DNA from: Frigoribacterium sp. CFBP 13712
Lineage (GTDB): Bacteria > Actinomycetota > Actinomycetes > Actinomycetales > Microbacteriaceae
Length of the DNA stretch: 64,000 nucleotides
Assembly (NCBI RefSeq): GCF_014842255.1
Contig: NZ_JACYVH010000004.1
Span: 1 to 64,000, forward strand
Direction of reading: 5' to 3'
Shown piece by piece: positions 16,860 to 24,734 of the stretch (position 1 is the stretch's first letter; each line of letters opens with the position of its first letter). The notes beneath the pieces are model-generated. The model had not been told where the DNA came from, searched no databases, and worked only from the letters and a program-made list of their open reading frames with translations. A program made the position numbers and the translations under genes.

Positions 16860-17044
16860 GACGACCGCCGCCCGCGGAGGGCGTCCGCGAGACCGCGGAC
16901 GTCGAGCTTGCCCTCGACGACACGACCGACGCCGAAGCCGATCGCCATGGCGATGGCCACGAAGACGAAGGCCCAGAATCCGAAGGCCACCGCCGTCAGC
17001 GCGAGGACCGCGCCGACGAGGATGCCGGTTGTCGTGGCGGTCAC
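16856..17044 (-). CDS. DUF2273-type small membrane protein
   Basis: A 62-residue protein with one long hydrophobic hairpin (about 6-45), a G-F-G-V-G-R segment, then E-G-K-L-D-V-R, the signature layout of DUF2273 proteins of Asp23 operons. GTG start overlapping the previous stop (GTGA). Too short to be obvious by length alone, but its place between two Asp23-family genes with 4-base overlaps on both sides supports it strongly. Confidence 0.8.
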   Translation of the reverse strand: MTATTTGILVGAVLALTAVAFGFWAFVFVAIAMAIGFGVGRVVEGKLDVRGLADALRGRRSS

Positions 17045-17481
17045 TTGACGCGGCTGTCGTCGGTGTCGTCGTCGTTGTCGTCCGAGGGGATGTAGACGTC
17101 GGAGACGGTGACGTTGATCTCGGCGACCTCCATGCCGACGACCTGCGAGATGGCCTCGGCGACCGACTTGCGGACGTCGTCGGCGACGCGCTGCAGCTCG
17201 ACGGGGTACTCGGCGACGATGACGATGTCGGCGGCGACCTGCTTCTCGCCGACCTCGACGGAGACGCCCTGGCTGCGGTCCTGCTGGTTGATGGCGTTGC
17301 GGATGGCGCCGATGGCACGGGCCGCTCCGTTGCCGAGGTCGTGGACTCCACGGACCTCGCGGGCGGCGATGCCGGCGACCTTCGAGACGACGCCGTCGGC
17401 GATCGTGTTCTTGCCGGTGGCCGACGAGCCCGAGGTCTTCGCGGCGGCGGAGCCGGTCGTGGTGGGGGTGACGTTGCTCAT
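17041..17481 (-). CDS. Asp23/Gls24-family envelope stress protein
   Basis: A 146-residue protein and the first gene of the minus-strand Asp23 operon. After a Thr/Ser-rich start, the domain covers about residues 22-128 (I-A-D-G-V-V-S-K-V-A-G-I-A-A-R-E-V-R-G-V), ending in an acidic tail. AAGGAG lies 7 bases before the ATG at 17481. It diverges from a sigma-factor gene across a 257-base promoter region. Confidence 0.88.
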   Translation of the reverse strand: MSNVTPTTTGSAAAKTSGSSATGKNTIADGVVSKVAGIAAREVRGVHDLGNGAARAIGAIRNAINQQDRSQGVSVEVGEKQVAADIVIVAEYPVELQRVADDVRKSVAEAISQVVGMEVAEINVTVSDVYIPSDDNDDDTDDSRVK

Positions 17482-17607
17482 GGGATTGCTCCTTGATGTC
17501 GTTGTCGCTGGATGTCGTGGTCGCCGACCCGGGGAGGTCCGCGATGCCCGTGAAGCGGGACACATCATTCAGACGCATCGAGCATCTCGGAGGTCACGGT
17601 CGTTCAG

Positions 17608-17641
17608 GTTCCTATCAGGAACGATCGACGGGTCACTCGTT
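17608..17641 (+). promoter_or_regulatory. putative ECF-type promoter and palindrome in the Asp23/sigma divergent region
   Basis: GGAAC (17618-17622) and CGTT (17638-17641) are spaced by 15 bases, close to the GGAAC-N15/17-CGTT pattern of extracytoplasmic-function sigma factors, and face the sigma gene. GGAAC is also the right arm of the palindrome GTTCCTATCAGGAAC (17608-17622), so a mirrored GGAAC faces the Asp23 operon. Self-activation by the encoded sigma factor is a plausible inference. Confidence 0.45.
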
Positions 17642-17738
17642 TTCCGGCCGGACGACGGCCCCGGTCGGGGGGCCTCCACCGTTACCGGCCAGCGCGGACG
17701 CACCGCCTGCGACGAGGTGGTATCCACGAAGGGCGCGG

Positions 17739-18335
17739 GTGATCGACCCGCGCACCGCACGCCATGAGGAGGTCGTCATCACCACCGACGATCCCCTCCT
17801 CGACGCCGGCGACGCACTCCTCGCCGCTCGAGCCCGCGACGGCGACGTCCACGCGTACGAGGTCCTGGCCCGTCGGCACGGTCCCCTGATGCGCGTGTAC
17901 GCCTCGCGCCTCCTCGGCTCCGATCTCGAATCCGACGACGTCGTGCAGGACGCGTTCCTCACCGCATGGCGACGACTCGGAGATCTGGAGAACCCCGCGC
18001 AGGTCCGCAACTGGATGATGCGCATCGTCAGCAACAAGAGCATCGACCGCCTTCGCGCCCGGCGCGACCACGACGACATCGATCAGCGCGACCCCGCGGC
18101 ACCCCGGTCGCAGTCGCCCGACCGGGTCGTCGAGGCCCGCCTCCAGATGGACGCCATGTGGACGGCGCTCGACAAGCTCCCCCTCGACCAGCGACGCTGT
18201 TGGCTGCTGCGCGAGACCGCCGAGTACTCGTACGCCGAGATCGCCGAGGCCCTGGGCATGTCGGTCTCGACCGTCCGCGGGCGGATAGCCCGAGCACGCA
18301 CCTTCCTGATGACGGAGATGGAGGCATGGCGATGA
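17739..18335 (+). CDS. RNA polymerase sigma-70 family (ECF-type) sigma factor
   Basis: A 198-residue sigma factor with region 2 at about residues 38-105 (Y-E-V-L-A-R-R-H-G-P-L-M-R, then D-D-V-V-Q-D-A-F-L-T-A-W-R-R-L) and region 4 at about 138-190 (Y-A-E-I-A-E-A-L-G-M-S-V-S-T-V-R-G-R-I-A). The GTG at 17739 is the nearest in-frame start and has GAAGGG upstream. The next gene overlaps by ATGA. Standing back to back with the Asp23 operon, it is the likely regulator of the whole envelope-stress cluster. Confidence 0.88.
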   Translation: MIDPRTARHEEVVITTDDPLLDAGDALLAARARDGDVHAYEVLARRHGPLMRVYASRLLGSDLESDDVVQDAFLTAWRRLGDLENPAQVRNWMMRIVSNKSIDRLRARRDHDDIDQRDPAAPRSQSPDRVVEARLQMDAMWTALDKLPLDQRRCWLLRETAEYSYAEIAEALGMSVSTVRGRIARARTFLMTEMEAWR

Positions 18336-18970
18336 CGACACCCGACGACGCCCTGCCCGGTGCGACGCCTCCCGACGGCGCGCTGCCCGACGAGGCGCTC
18401 CCCGACGAGACCGTCGACGGGTACTCGGTCGAGCGTCTGAGCGACTACCTCGACAGCGGCAGGTCCCCCCGCGACGCCGGCATCGAGGGGTCCGCCGCGT
18501 GCCGTCTCTATCTGATCTCGCTGGCCCAGGTGCACGAGCTCTCGCGCGCCTCCCTCGAGAGCGAGGCCACCCGCGAGCCCGACCGCGACGGACTGTGGAT
18601 CAGCAGCCTGCTCGAGTCGATCAGGCGCGAGGTCGTCGGCGGCCGCGAGATCCCGGTCAGGCACCCCGACCCCGGCATCGACCTGCGCATCACCGAGGCC
18701 GCCGCCCGCGGTCTCGTGCGGCGGACGGGCGACGCGGACAGCGGCGTCGTGCTCGGCGCCACGACCTTCTCGGGCGACGTCACCCAGCCGGGCGAGCCCA
18801 TCACGGTCGAGGTCACGGCCGCCGTCCGCTACGGCCGCGACATGCGACTCGTCGCCGACGAGCTGCGCGCCCGCATCGTCGAGACGCTGACCCGACACAC
18901 CCACCTGACGATCGCCGCCGTCGACATCGTGATCGACGACGTCCTCCTCCCCCGAGCGGACGACCGATGA
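18332..18970 (+). CDS. Asp23-like protein downstream of the sigma factor, possible anti-sigma partner
   Basis: A 212-residue protein with an acidic Pro/Asp-rich start (about 1-28), a helical middle (Y-S-V-E-R-L-S-D-Y-L-D to about 110), and a C-terminal Asp23/Gls24-like domain (I-T-E-A-A-A-R-G-L-V-R-R, then V-E-V-T-A-A-V-R-Y-G). The start at 18332 overlaps the sigma stop (ATGA) and has GGAGG 7 bases before it; 18326 is also possible. Anti-sigma genes usually hold this position, and the N-terminal helical region with L-S-D-Y-L-D resembles the zinc-less anti-sigma entry helix; this role is inference. Confidence 0.7.
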   Translation: MTTPDDALPGATPPDGALPDEALPDETVDGYSVERLSDYLDSGRSPRDAGIEGSAACRLYLISLAQVHELSRASLESEATREPDRDGLWISSLLESIRREVVGGREIPVRHPDPGIDLRITEAAARGLVRRTGDADSGVVLGATTFSGDVTQPGEPITVEVTAAVRYGRDMRLVADELRARIVETLTRHTHLTIAAVDIVIDDVLLPRADDR

Positions 18971-19368
18971 GCACCGACGACCGACTCTCGCAGAACCTGA
19001 CCGACCTGCTGCGGCGGATCGACGGCGTGATCGACGTGTTCGACGCGCATCCCGCCGTCGAGTCGACCGTGCGCGCCGTCGCGGCCGAGCTCGACTGGGC
19101 CGAGTCGACGGGGCTCGTGCACGTGCACCGCTCCCCCGGGATCGTCGCCGTCACGGCGAAGGTCGCGACCGACCTCGACGGCTCCACGCCGGAGATCCTC
19201 GCGCGTGCAGCCGAGGCCCTGAAGGCACGGGTCGAGCAGGGCGCGGACGACGCGGGCGAAGGCGCGAGTGCGGGTGCGGGCGAGGGCGTCGACGGCGACC
19301 GCGCCGAGACGCTCGTGACCGTGACGGCGCATCTCGTCGACCGACCGAGCGGCCCCGCCTCCGTCTGA
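18967..19368 (+). CDS. small protein of the sigma/Asp23 operon
   Basis: A 133-residue acidic protein with a predicted alpha/beta core (about 1-90) and a Gly/Ala/Glu linker (about 95-115). The core has an Asp23-like rhythm, but I cannot assign it firmly. Its ATG overlaps the stop of the preceding gene (ATGA at 18967-18970), making it the third gene of the sigma operon. Confidence 0.72.
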   Translation: MSTDDRLSQNLTDLLRRIDGVIDVFDAHPAVESTVRAVAAELDWAESTGLVHVHRSPGIVAVTAKVATDLDGSTPEILARAAEALKARVEQGADDAGEGASAGAGEGVDGDRAETLVTVTAHLVDRPSGPASV

Positions 19369-19407
19369 CCGGGCCGCGGGACCACGCGGCGGCGTCGCGG
19401 GCCGCGG

Positions 19408-19447
19408 CCTGGCGCCGACGGGCCTGGCGCCGACGGGCCTGGCGCCG
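19408..19447. repeat. 15-bp tandem repeat CCTGGCGCCGACGGG
   Basis: Two exact units (19408 and 19423) and a partial third (19438) lie in the 209-base gap after the sigma operon. The core GGCGCC is itself palindromic. A single copy of the reversed AGGAGGCGCG element follows at 19499-19508. No gene is seen in this gap. Confidence 0.75.
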
Positions 19448-19577
19448 GGGGCCGATGGCGCCCCCGTGACCCGCCGGGGCTCCGGACGCGACGGGCACCG
19501 CGCCTCCTCGGCTCGGCGACCTTCGGCGTGTGTTCTGCGGTTTCATGGAGGACCACCCCGCACTCAGAAGGTCGTCC

Positions 19578-20531
19578 ATGCGCGCAGCCGTCGTCTATAA
19601 CCCCATCAAGATCGATCTCGATGCCGTCAAGGCGGTCGTCGATCGCGAGCAGAAGGCCGCGGGATGGGACGACACGCTCTGGTTCGACACGTCGAAGGAG
19701 GACCCGGGGCGCGGCGCCACGCTGGAGGCGCTGGAGGCGGGGGTCGACCTGGTCATCGCAGCCGGCGGTGACGGGACGGTGCGCATCGTCGCCGAGACGC
19801 TCGCCGATCACGACGTCGCCTTCGCCCTGCTGCCGTCGGGCACCGGCAACCTCCTCGCGCGCAACATGAACCTGACGCTCGACGACGTCGACCACTCGAT
19901 CCACACCGCGTTCACCGGTCAGGACCGCGCCATCGACCTCGGACGCATCGAGATCCGCGCCGGCGACGGCTCCATCTCGAAGCACGCGTTCCTGGTGATG
20001 GCGGGGGTCGGCATCGACGCGAAGATGCTCGCCGCCACCGACGAGGACCTCAAGGCGAAGATCGGCTGGCTCGCCTACGTCAAGGCGATCGTCGTCGCCC
20101 TGCGCGACGAGAACACCCTCAAGCTGCGGTACCGGTTCGACGACGGGCCCACGAAGCGATCGCACGTGAACACGGTGATCGTCGGCAACTGCGGCACCCT
20201 CACCGGCAACATCCTGCTGCTGCCCGACGCGGCTCTCGACGACGGCCAGTTCGACATCATGCTGCTGCGCCCCGAGGGTCTCGGCCACTGGCTGCAGATC
20301 ATCGGGAAGGTGCTGATCGAGAACGGCCTCGTGCAGCGCACTCCGCTCAAGCGCATCGTCGGCTCGCGCGAGATCGCGGCGATGAACTACGTCAAGGCGA
20401 AGCAGCTGACGGCCCGCCTGTCGGAGCCCCAGGAGATCGAGCTCGACGGCGACGGCTTCGGCAAGGCGATCGGGTTCCGCACGACGATGGACGCCGGGGC
20501 GCTGCGCGTGCGGGTGCCGCGCGACGCGTAG
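19578..20531 (+). CDS. diacylglycerol kinase-family lipid kinase
   Basis: A 317-residue member of the DAGK catalytic family (YegS/BmrU/LCB5 type), which phosphorylates diacylglycerol or related lipids at the inner membrane face. It shows the ATP-site motif A-A-G-G-D-G-T-V-R near residue 68, the L-P-S-G-T-G-N-L-L-A-R-N motif near residue 95, and the C-terminal E-L-D-G-D-G segment. AGAAGG precedes the ATG at 19578. It stands alone between the sigma operon and a hairpin at 20539. The lipid substrate is not certain. Confidence 0.87.
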   Translation: MRAAVVYNPIKIDLDAVKAVVDREQKAAGWDDTLWFDTSKEDPGRGATLEALEAGVDLVIAAGGDGTVRIVAETLADHDVAFALLPSGTGNLLARNMNLTLDDVDHSIHTAFTGQDRAIDLGRIEIRAGDGSISKHAFLVMAGVGIDAKMLAATDEDLKAKIGWLAYVKAIVVALRDENTLKLRYRFDDGPTKRSHVNTVIVGNCGTLTGNILLLPDAALDDGQFDIMLLRPEGLGHWLQIIGKVLIENGLVQRTPLKRIVGSREIAAMNYVKAKQLTARLSEPQEIELDGDGFGKAIGFRTTMDAGALRVRVPRDA

Positions 20532-20538
20532 CGCGACG

Positions 20539-20602
20539 AGACCCCAGCAATTCGCTCAGACCCCCTTGCGCGCACTGGGGTCAAAGCGAATTGCTGGGGT
20601 CT
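20539..20602. terminator. long nested inverted repeat between convergent genes
   Basis: An 18-bp perfect stem (20539-20556 with 20585-20602, starting AGACCCCAGC) encloses a second GACCCC/GGGGTC pair (20559-20564 with 20577-20582). It separates the lipid kinase from the convergent SDR gene. A related element occurs at 49020-49070. Confidence 0.75.
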
Positions 20603-20612
20603 GAGCCGAACG

Positions 20613-21398
20613 CTAGTACTTGGCCGACTGCCCGCCGTCGATCGGCACGACCGCCGCGTTGACGTACGTCGCGTCGTCCGACAGCAGGAACGCGACGACC
20701 GAAGCGATCTCGGCGGCCTCGCCGTAGCGCTTGGTCGGGTTGATCTGGATGAACTGCTCGGCGGCGCCCTTGGGGTCGTCGGCGTCGAGCTGGCGCATGG
20801 AGGCCTCGACCATGGGGGTCCAGATCGCTCCCGGCGCGATGGCGTTGACGCGGATGCCGAACTGGCCGTACTCGACGGCCGAGTTGCGGGTCAGCCCGAC
20901 GACGCCGTGCTTCGCGGCGGCGTAACCCGACTGGTTGCCGACGCCGCGGATGCCGCCGACGCTCGCCGTGTTGACGACCGCGCCGCCGTCGCCCTGGGCG
21001 CGCATGACGCCGAGCACCTTCTCGAGCCCGAGGAAGACGCCGCGGAGGTTGATCGACACGACCTTGTCGAACTCGTCGGCCCCGAAGTCCTCGGTGAGGT
21101 TCTGCCGACCCTCGATGCCGGCGTTGTTGAAGAACGCGTCGATGCGTCCGAAGCGCTCGAGCGTGGCGGTCACGTAGGCGTCGACGTCGGCTGCGCTCGA
21201 CACGTCGGCGACGGCGGTCAGCACCTCGGCACCGGGGACGGCGTCGAGCACGGCCTCCTGCGAGGCAGCGAGGCCCTTCTCGGAGATGTCGACGAGCGCT
21301 ACGCGCGCACCTTCCTGTGCGACACGGACGGCGGCGGCGCGGCCGAGGCCGGACCCCCCGCCGGTGATGAGGACGACCTTGTCGGTGAAACGCTCCAT
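20613..21398 (-). CDS. SDR oxidoreductase, levodione reductase-like
   Basis: A 261-residue classical short-chain dehydrogenase. The NAD site is T-G-G-G-S-G-L-G (residues 12-19), the active Ser/Tyr/Lys set is in N-T-A-S-V-G-G and G-Y-A-A-A-K-H, and N-N-A-G-I-E-G is present. From memory it closely resembles the levodione reductase of Leifsonia aquatica (including the ending V-P-I-D-G-G-Q-S), which reduces a cyclohexanedione with NADH; the natural substrate is probably another cyclic ketone or alcohol. GGAG lies 8 bases before the ATG. It diverges from a second SDR gene over a shared operator. Confidence 0.85.
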   Translation of the reverse strand: MERFTDKVVLITGGGSGLGRAAAVRVAQEGARVALVDISEKGLAASQEAVLDAVPGAEVLTAVADVSSAADVDAYVTATLERFGRIDAFFNNAGIEGRQNLTEDFGADEFDKVVSINLRGVFLGLEKVLGVMRAQGDGGAVVNTASVGGIRGVGNQSGYAAAKHGVVGLTRNSAVEYGQFGIRVNAIAPGAIWTPMVEASMRQLDADDPKGAAEQFIQINPTKRYGEAAEIASVVAFLLSDDATYVNAAVVPIDGGQSAKY

Positions 21399-21552
21399 GG
21401 GGATGACTCCGGTTCTCTCGGTGACTCGGCGGACCCGACGCTTCGCCGAGCCCTCGGCACGCGACGTCGCGCACCTCGTTTCACGCTACACCTGTCGCTT
21501 TACCCTCCCCCCAGGTCGTGCGGCGACGACATCCGGCCCGCTCCCAGCAAAA

Positions 21553-21569
21553 CGAGACAAACTGTCTCG
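21553..21569. promoter_or_regulatory. palindromic operator between the two SDR genes
   Basis: CGAGACAAACTGTCTCG is a perfect 7-3-7 inverted repeat, 36 bases before the start of the plus-strand SDR and within the divergent promoter region. The TetR gene at 22736 is a natural candidate binder. Confidence 0.65.
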
Positions 21570-21604
21570 AAATAAGCCGCCCGACCCGTGGAGAAGAGAC
21601 CCGC

Positions 21605-22630
21605 ATGCCCGAGAACACCGCCCCCCTGACCGGTTCGAGCACGATCGGCCGCTGGCTCGAGCACTCCGAGGGCGGGCCGGCCCTGCGGGGCGCGCTCGCC
21701 CAGGGCGGGGAGTTCGACGAGAGCACCCTCACCCCGGTGCTCGGCCTACCCCTGCAGCAGCTCGTGTCGCTCAGCCAGGGCCGACTGCCCCAGGAGCTCG
21801 TCGACGGCCTCGTGCTGCAGGTCAACGGCGGGGTCCGGCCCGACGACACCGACGACGCCGACGGCCCGTGGCGCGAGACCATCACCGCCGGTCGCTTCGC
21901 AGGGCGGACGGTCGTCGTGACCGGGGCCGCGGGCGGCATCGGAAAGGCCACCGCGTCGCGTGTCGCCCGAGAGGGCGGGCGCGTGATCGCCGTCGACATC
22001 ACCGCGCCGGGGCTGGAGGCGCTGGTCGCCTCCCTGCCCGACAGCACCGTCGAGACAGTGGTCGGCGACATCACCAGCCAGGCCGACATCGACCGCATCG
22101 TCGAGGTCGCGGGCGGCCGCATCGGCGCGCTGGCGAACATCGCCGGCATCAACGACGACTTCTCGCCGCTGCACGAGACGAGCGACGCCATGTGGGAGCG
22201 CGTCATCGGCATCAATCTGACCGGCGGTTTCAAGCTCTCGCGCGCCGTCATCCCGGTCATGCTCGCGGCGGGCCGGGGCTCGATCGTGAACGTCGCCTCC
22301 GAGGCGGGTCTGCGCGGCAACGCGTCGGGCAACGCCTACACGGTGTCGAAGCACGGCGTCGTCGGGCTGACGAAGTCGGCCGCGTTCATGTACGCGAAGC
22401 AGGGCCTGCGGGTCAACGCGGTCGCCCCCGGCGGCGTCGCGACCGGCATCCCGTTCCCCGCGAACGTGTCGGAGGCGGGTTCGGCGCGACTGCGGCCCTT
22501 CCAGGCGGCCATCCCGACCGTCGCCACGGCCGAGGAGCTCGCCGCGTCGATCACGTTCCTGCTGAGCGACGACGCGGTCAACATCAACGGCGCGGTGCTC
22601 GCCTCGGACGGCGGCTGGTCGGTCCAGTAG
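21605..22630 (+). CDS. SDR oxidoreductase with an extra N-terminal domain
   Basis: A 341-residue protein. Residues about 98-341 are a classical SDR: T-G-A-A-G-G-I-G for the cofactor, N-V-A-S-E, and the active Y-T-V-S-K-H. The first 75-80 residues are extra; they carry S-T-I-G-R-W-L-E-H-S and P-L-Q-Q-L, which recalls the C-terminal extension of some actinobacterial glycoside hydrolases (STVGEWL-type). This match is from memory. GGAGAAGAG precedes the ATG at 21605. Divergent from the levodione-reductase-like gene and followed by a tetR gene, it likely belongs to the same catabolic unit. Confidence 0.82.
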   Translation: MPENTAPLTGSSTIGRWLEHSEGGPALRGALAQGGEFDESTLTPVLGLPLQQLVSLSQGRLPQELVDGLVLQVNGGVRPDDTDDADGPWRETITAGRFAGRTVVVTGAAGGIGKATASRVAREGGRVIAVDITAPGLEALVASLPDSTVETVVGDITSQADIDRIVEVAGGRIGALANIAGINDDFSPLHETSDAMWERVIGINLTGGFKLSRAVIPVMLAAGRGSIVNVASEAGLRGNASGNAYTVSKHGVVGLTKSAAFMYAKQGLRVNAVAPGGVATGIPFPANVSEAGSARLRPFQAAIPTVATAEELAASITFLLSDDAVNINGAVLASDGGWSVQ

Positions 22631-22659
22631 GCGGCGCGCCTCTGCAGGCGGCGCATCTC

Positions 22660-22697
22660 AGGAGGCGCGGGTCGGCGAAGCCCAGGAGGCGCGGGTC
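22660..22697. repeat. two direct copies of CAGGAGGCGCGGGTCGGCGA
   Basis: Near-identical 20-base units begin at 22659 and 22683 in the gap between the SDR and tetR genes. They are members of the AGGAGGCGCG family in direct rather than inverted order, so they do not form a hairpin with each other. Confidence 0.8.
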
Positions 22698-22735
22698 GGC
22701 GATCACCGGCCCGCGCCGTGCACGAGGATGACCGT

Positions 22736-23338
22736 ATGACGACAGCACGCCCCGGCCGGGTCCGCAGCGAGGCGGCGCGCCTGGCCATCCTCGAGGCGAC
22801 GACGAGCGAGCTCGCCGAGCGCGGCTACGACAAGCTGTCGCTCGACCGGATCGCGGCGGCCGCCGGGGTCGGCAAGGCGACCATCTACCGCTGGTACCCG
22901 AACAAGGGGGCGCTGGTCGCCGAGGGGATGCTCTCGGGGCACCTCCTCCCCCGGGTCGCCGTGCCCAGCAGCGGTGATGTGCGCCGCGACGTCACGCACT
23001 GGCTGATCGAGACCTCCGCGTCGCTGACCGAGCCGACGACGGGGGGTCTCGTCCGTGCGACGATCGCGGCGACGGCCGAGGACGCCGACGTGGCCCGGCA
23101 CTACGACGACCACGTCACCTCCGTCGCCCGGGCCGAGCTCGTCGCACGGCTCGAGTCCGGTCGGCGCGACGGTCAGGTCGACGCCGACGCCCCCCTCGAC
23201 GCGCTCGTCGAGGCGCTGGTCGGCGTCGTCCTGCTGAACGTGCTGACCCGCCGCGAGCCCGACGCGACCGCGCTCGGCGCCACGGTCACGCTCCTCTTCG
23301 ACGGCGCCGGCTCGGCGGGAGGTCGCGGCGGTCGCTGA
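22736..23338 (+). CDS. TetR-family regulator
   Basis: A 200-residue regulator with an N-terminal helix-turn-helix (about 12-58; V-G-K-A-T-I-Y-R-W-Y-P-N-K) and a divergent C-terminal ligand-binding domain. GAGGATG precedes the ATG at 22736. It follows the plus-strand SDR by 105 bases and may control the two SDR genes through the palindrome at 21553. Its 3' end overlaps the end of the convergent monooxygenase gene by 53 bases. Confidence 0.86.
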   Translation: MTTARPGRVRSEAARLAILEATTSELAERGYDKLSLDRIAAAAGVGKATIYRWYPNKGALVAEGMLSGHLLPRVAVPSSGDVRRDVTHWLIETSASLTEPTTGGLVRATIAATAEDADVARHYDDHVTSVARAELVARLESGRRDGQVDADAPLDALVEALVGVVLLNVLTRREPDATALGATVTLLFDGAGSAGGRGGR

Positions 23339-24572
23339 TGGCGACCCCCTCGCCGGCAGCAGCGGCAGTGCCTGCGGCAGCGGCGGCGGCATGCGGGCCG
23401 GTGCGGAACGGCGTGCCGTTCAGCCGGTGGTCGCCCAGGGCCCGCTCGCGGTGGATCGCGGGGTTGTGCGAGGCGATCGTGCGCGCATTGCGCCAGTGCC
23501 GGTCGAGCGACCGGTCCGCGTCGACGGCCGACGCGCCTCCCACCTCGAAGAGCGAAGTCGCCGCCTCCAGCACCAGGGGCAGCACGACCTGCTGCGCCTC
23601 GAAGACGGTGGCCAGCGCCCGCTGGTACTCGTCTTCGCCGGCCCCGTCGTCGCCGTCGAGCGCGTCGAGACCCCGCACGGCGGACAGCGTGATCGCCTCG
23701 ACCGACGACGCGATCGCCGAGAGACGACCGACGACGCTCTGGACAGACGGATCCTCCCGGGGCAGCGACACGCCCGCCACCCCGAACGTGCGGGTGCGCG
23801 GGCGGACGAACCCGACCGCGTCGCGCAGCACGGCCCGCGCCGTGCCGGCCTGCGCCGCGAGCAGCACCAGCTGGTACAGCGCCTGCGTGTAGGCCAGCGG
23901 TCGACGCTCGGCGTTCTCGCTCCAGGGCAGCACCTGTCGAGGGTCGACCTCGACGTCGTCGAACACGGTCGTGCCGCTGCCCGTGAGGCGCTGACCGAAC
24001 CCGTTCCAGTCGTCGACGCGGGTGACCCCCGGCGCATCGGCCGGCACCGCCAGAGCCACGGCCTCGTCGCCCCGCCTCGCCCCGACCCAGATCCAGTCGG
24101 CGTAGATCGTGCCCGTGCTGTAGAACTTCCGCCCCGAGAGCAGCAGGCGACCGCCTCTCTCGTCGAGGCGCGTCTCGGTGGCCGTCGCGTCGCCGCGTTC
24201 CGCCTGGGCGTTGCCCACGAGGGTGCGACCGGCACCGAGCCTCCTGAGCCATTCGGTGCGGAGCGCCCCCTCGGGCTGCGCCCGCTGCGTCTCGACGAAC
24301 GCGATGTGACCGCGCAGCAGCTGGGGCAGGTTGGAATCGGCGGCGCCGAGGCGGATGAGGAGGCGGAACTCCTGTTCGAGGGAGATGCCCCAGCCACCGA
24401 ATGCGGTCGGCACGCGCAGGGCCCCGAAGCCCGCCTCCTTCAGGGCGGCGACCTCGTCACGAGGGAGGCGGCGGTCGCGTTCGCGCGCCACGGCGCCGTC
24501 TGCGATCGCCTCGATCACGGGGCCGAAGGCCGACTCGAGGCGCTCGTCGAGGTCGCGGTTCTGTTCGCTCAT
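23286..24572 (-). CDS. acyl-CoA dehydrogenase-fold monooxygenase, SfnB/DszC-like
   Basis: A 428-residue protein with the acyl-CoA dehydrogenase fold. The C-terminal R-H-W-R-N-A-R-T-I-A-S-H-N-P segment is typical of the SfnB/DszC branch, FMN-dependent enzymes that oxidise organic sulfur compounds, rather than true acyl-CoA dehydrogenases, which carry a catalytic Glu. It diverges from a methionine-type ABC importer, a pairing common in organosulfur use under sulfate limitation. The exact substrate is unknown. The last 30 residues are Ala/Arg-rich and probably disordered. Confidence 0.82.
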   Translation of the reverse strand: MSEQNRDLDERLESAFGPVIEAIADGAVARERDRRLPRDEVAALKEAGFGALRVPTAFGGWGISLEQEFRLLIRLGAADSNLPQLLRGHIAFVETQRAQPEGALRTEWLRRLGAGRTLVGNAQAERGDATATETRLDERGGRLLLSGRKFYSTGTIYADWIWVGARRGDEAVALAVPADAPGVTRVDDWNGFGQRLTGSGTTVFDDVEVDPRQVLPWSENAERRPLAYTQALYQLVLLAAQAGTARAVLRDAVGFVRPRTRTFGVAGVSLPREDPSVQSVVGRLSAIASSVEAITLSAVRGLDALDGDDGAGEDEYQRALATVFEAQQVVLPLVLEAATSLFEVGGASAVDADRSLDRHWRNARTIASHNPAIHRERALGDHRLNGTPFRTGPHAAAAAAGTAAAAGEGVAISDRRDLPPSRRRRRGA

Positions 24573-24624
24573 GCCGTCCTTTGTGTCACGGGCGGGACCG
24601 GTCGCGACAGTGCCCCGTCACATG

Positions 24625-24668
24625 ACGACACGTCGTGACACACGGCGAAAGACGGCGACACATGTCGC
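24625..24668. promoter_or_regulatory. two palindromes in the sulfur-gene divergent promoter
   Basis: ACGAC-AC-GTCGT (24625-24636) and GCGACA-CA-TGTCGC (24655-24668) lie in the 162-base region between the monooxygenase and the importer operon. Both are possible sites for a sulfur-responsive regulator; the factor is not encoded nearby. Confidence 0.5.
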
Positions 24669-24734
24669 ACGGCGCGGCGCGGGGCTCTGGCAGGGTTCAC
24701 AGCCATCACCCGCCCCTCGACGTCAGGAGTCACC

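Noticed and set aside
24573-24734. SAM or other sulfur riboswitch before the importer operon
   Set aside because: The leader is too short and none of the conserved helices or motifs could be drawn; only short palindromes are present.
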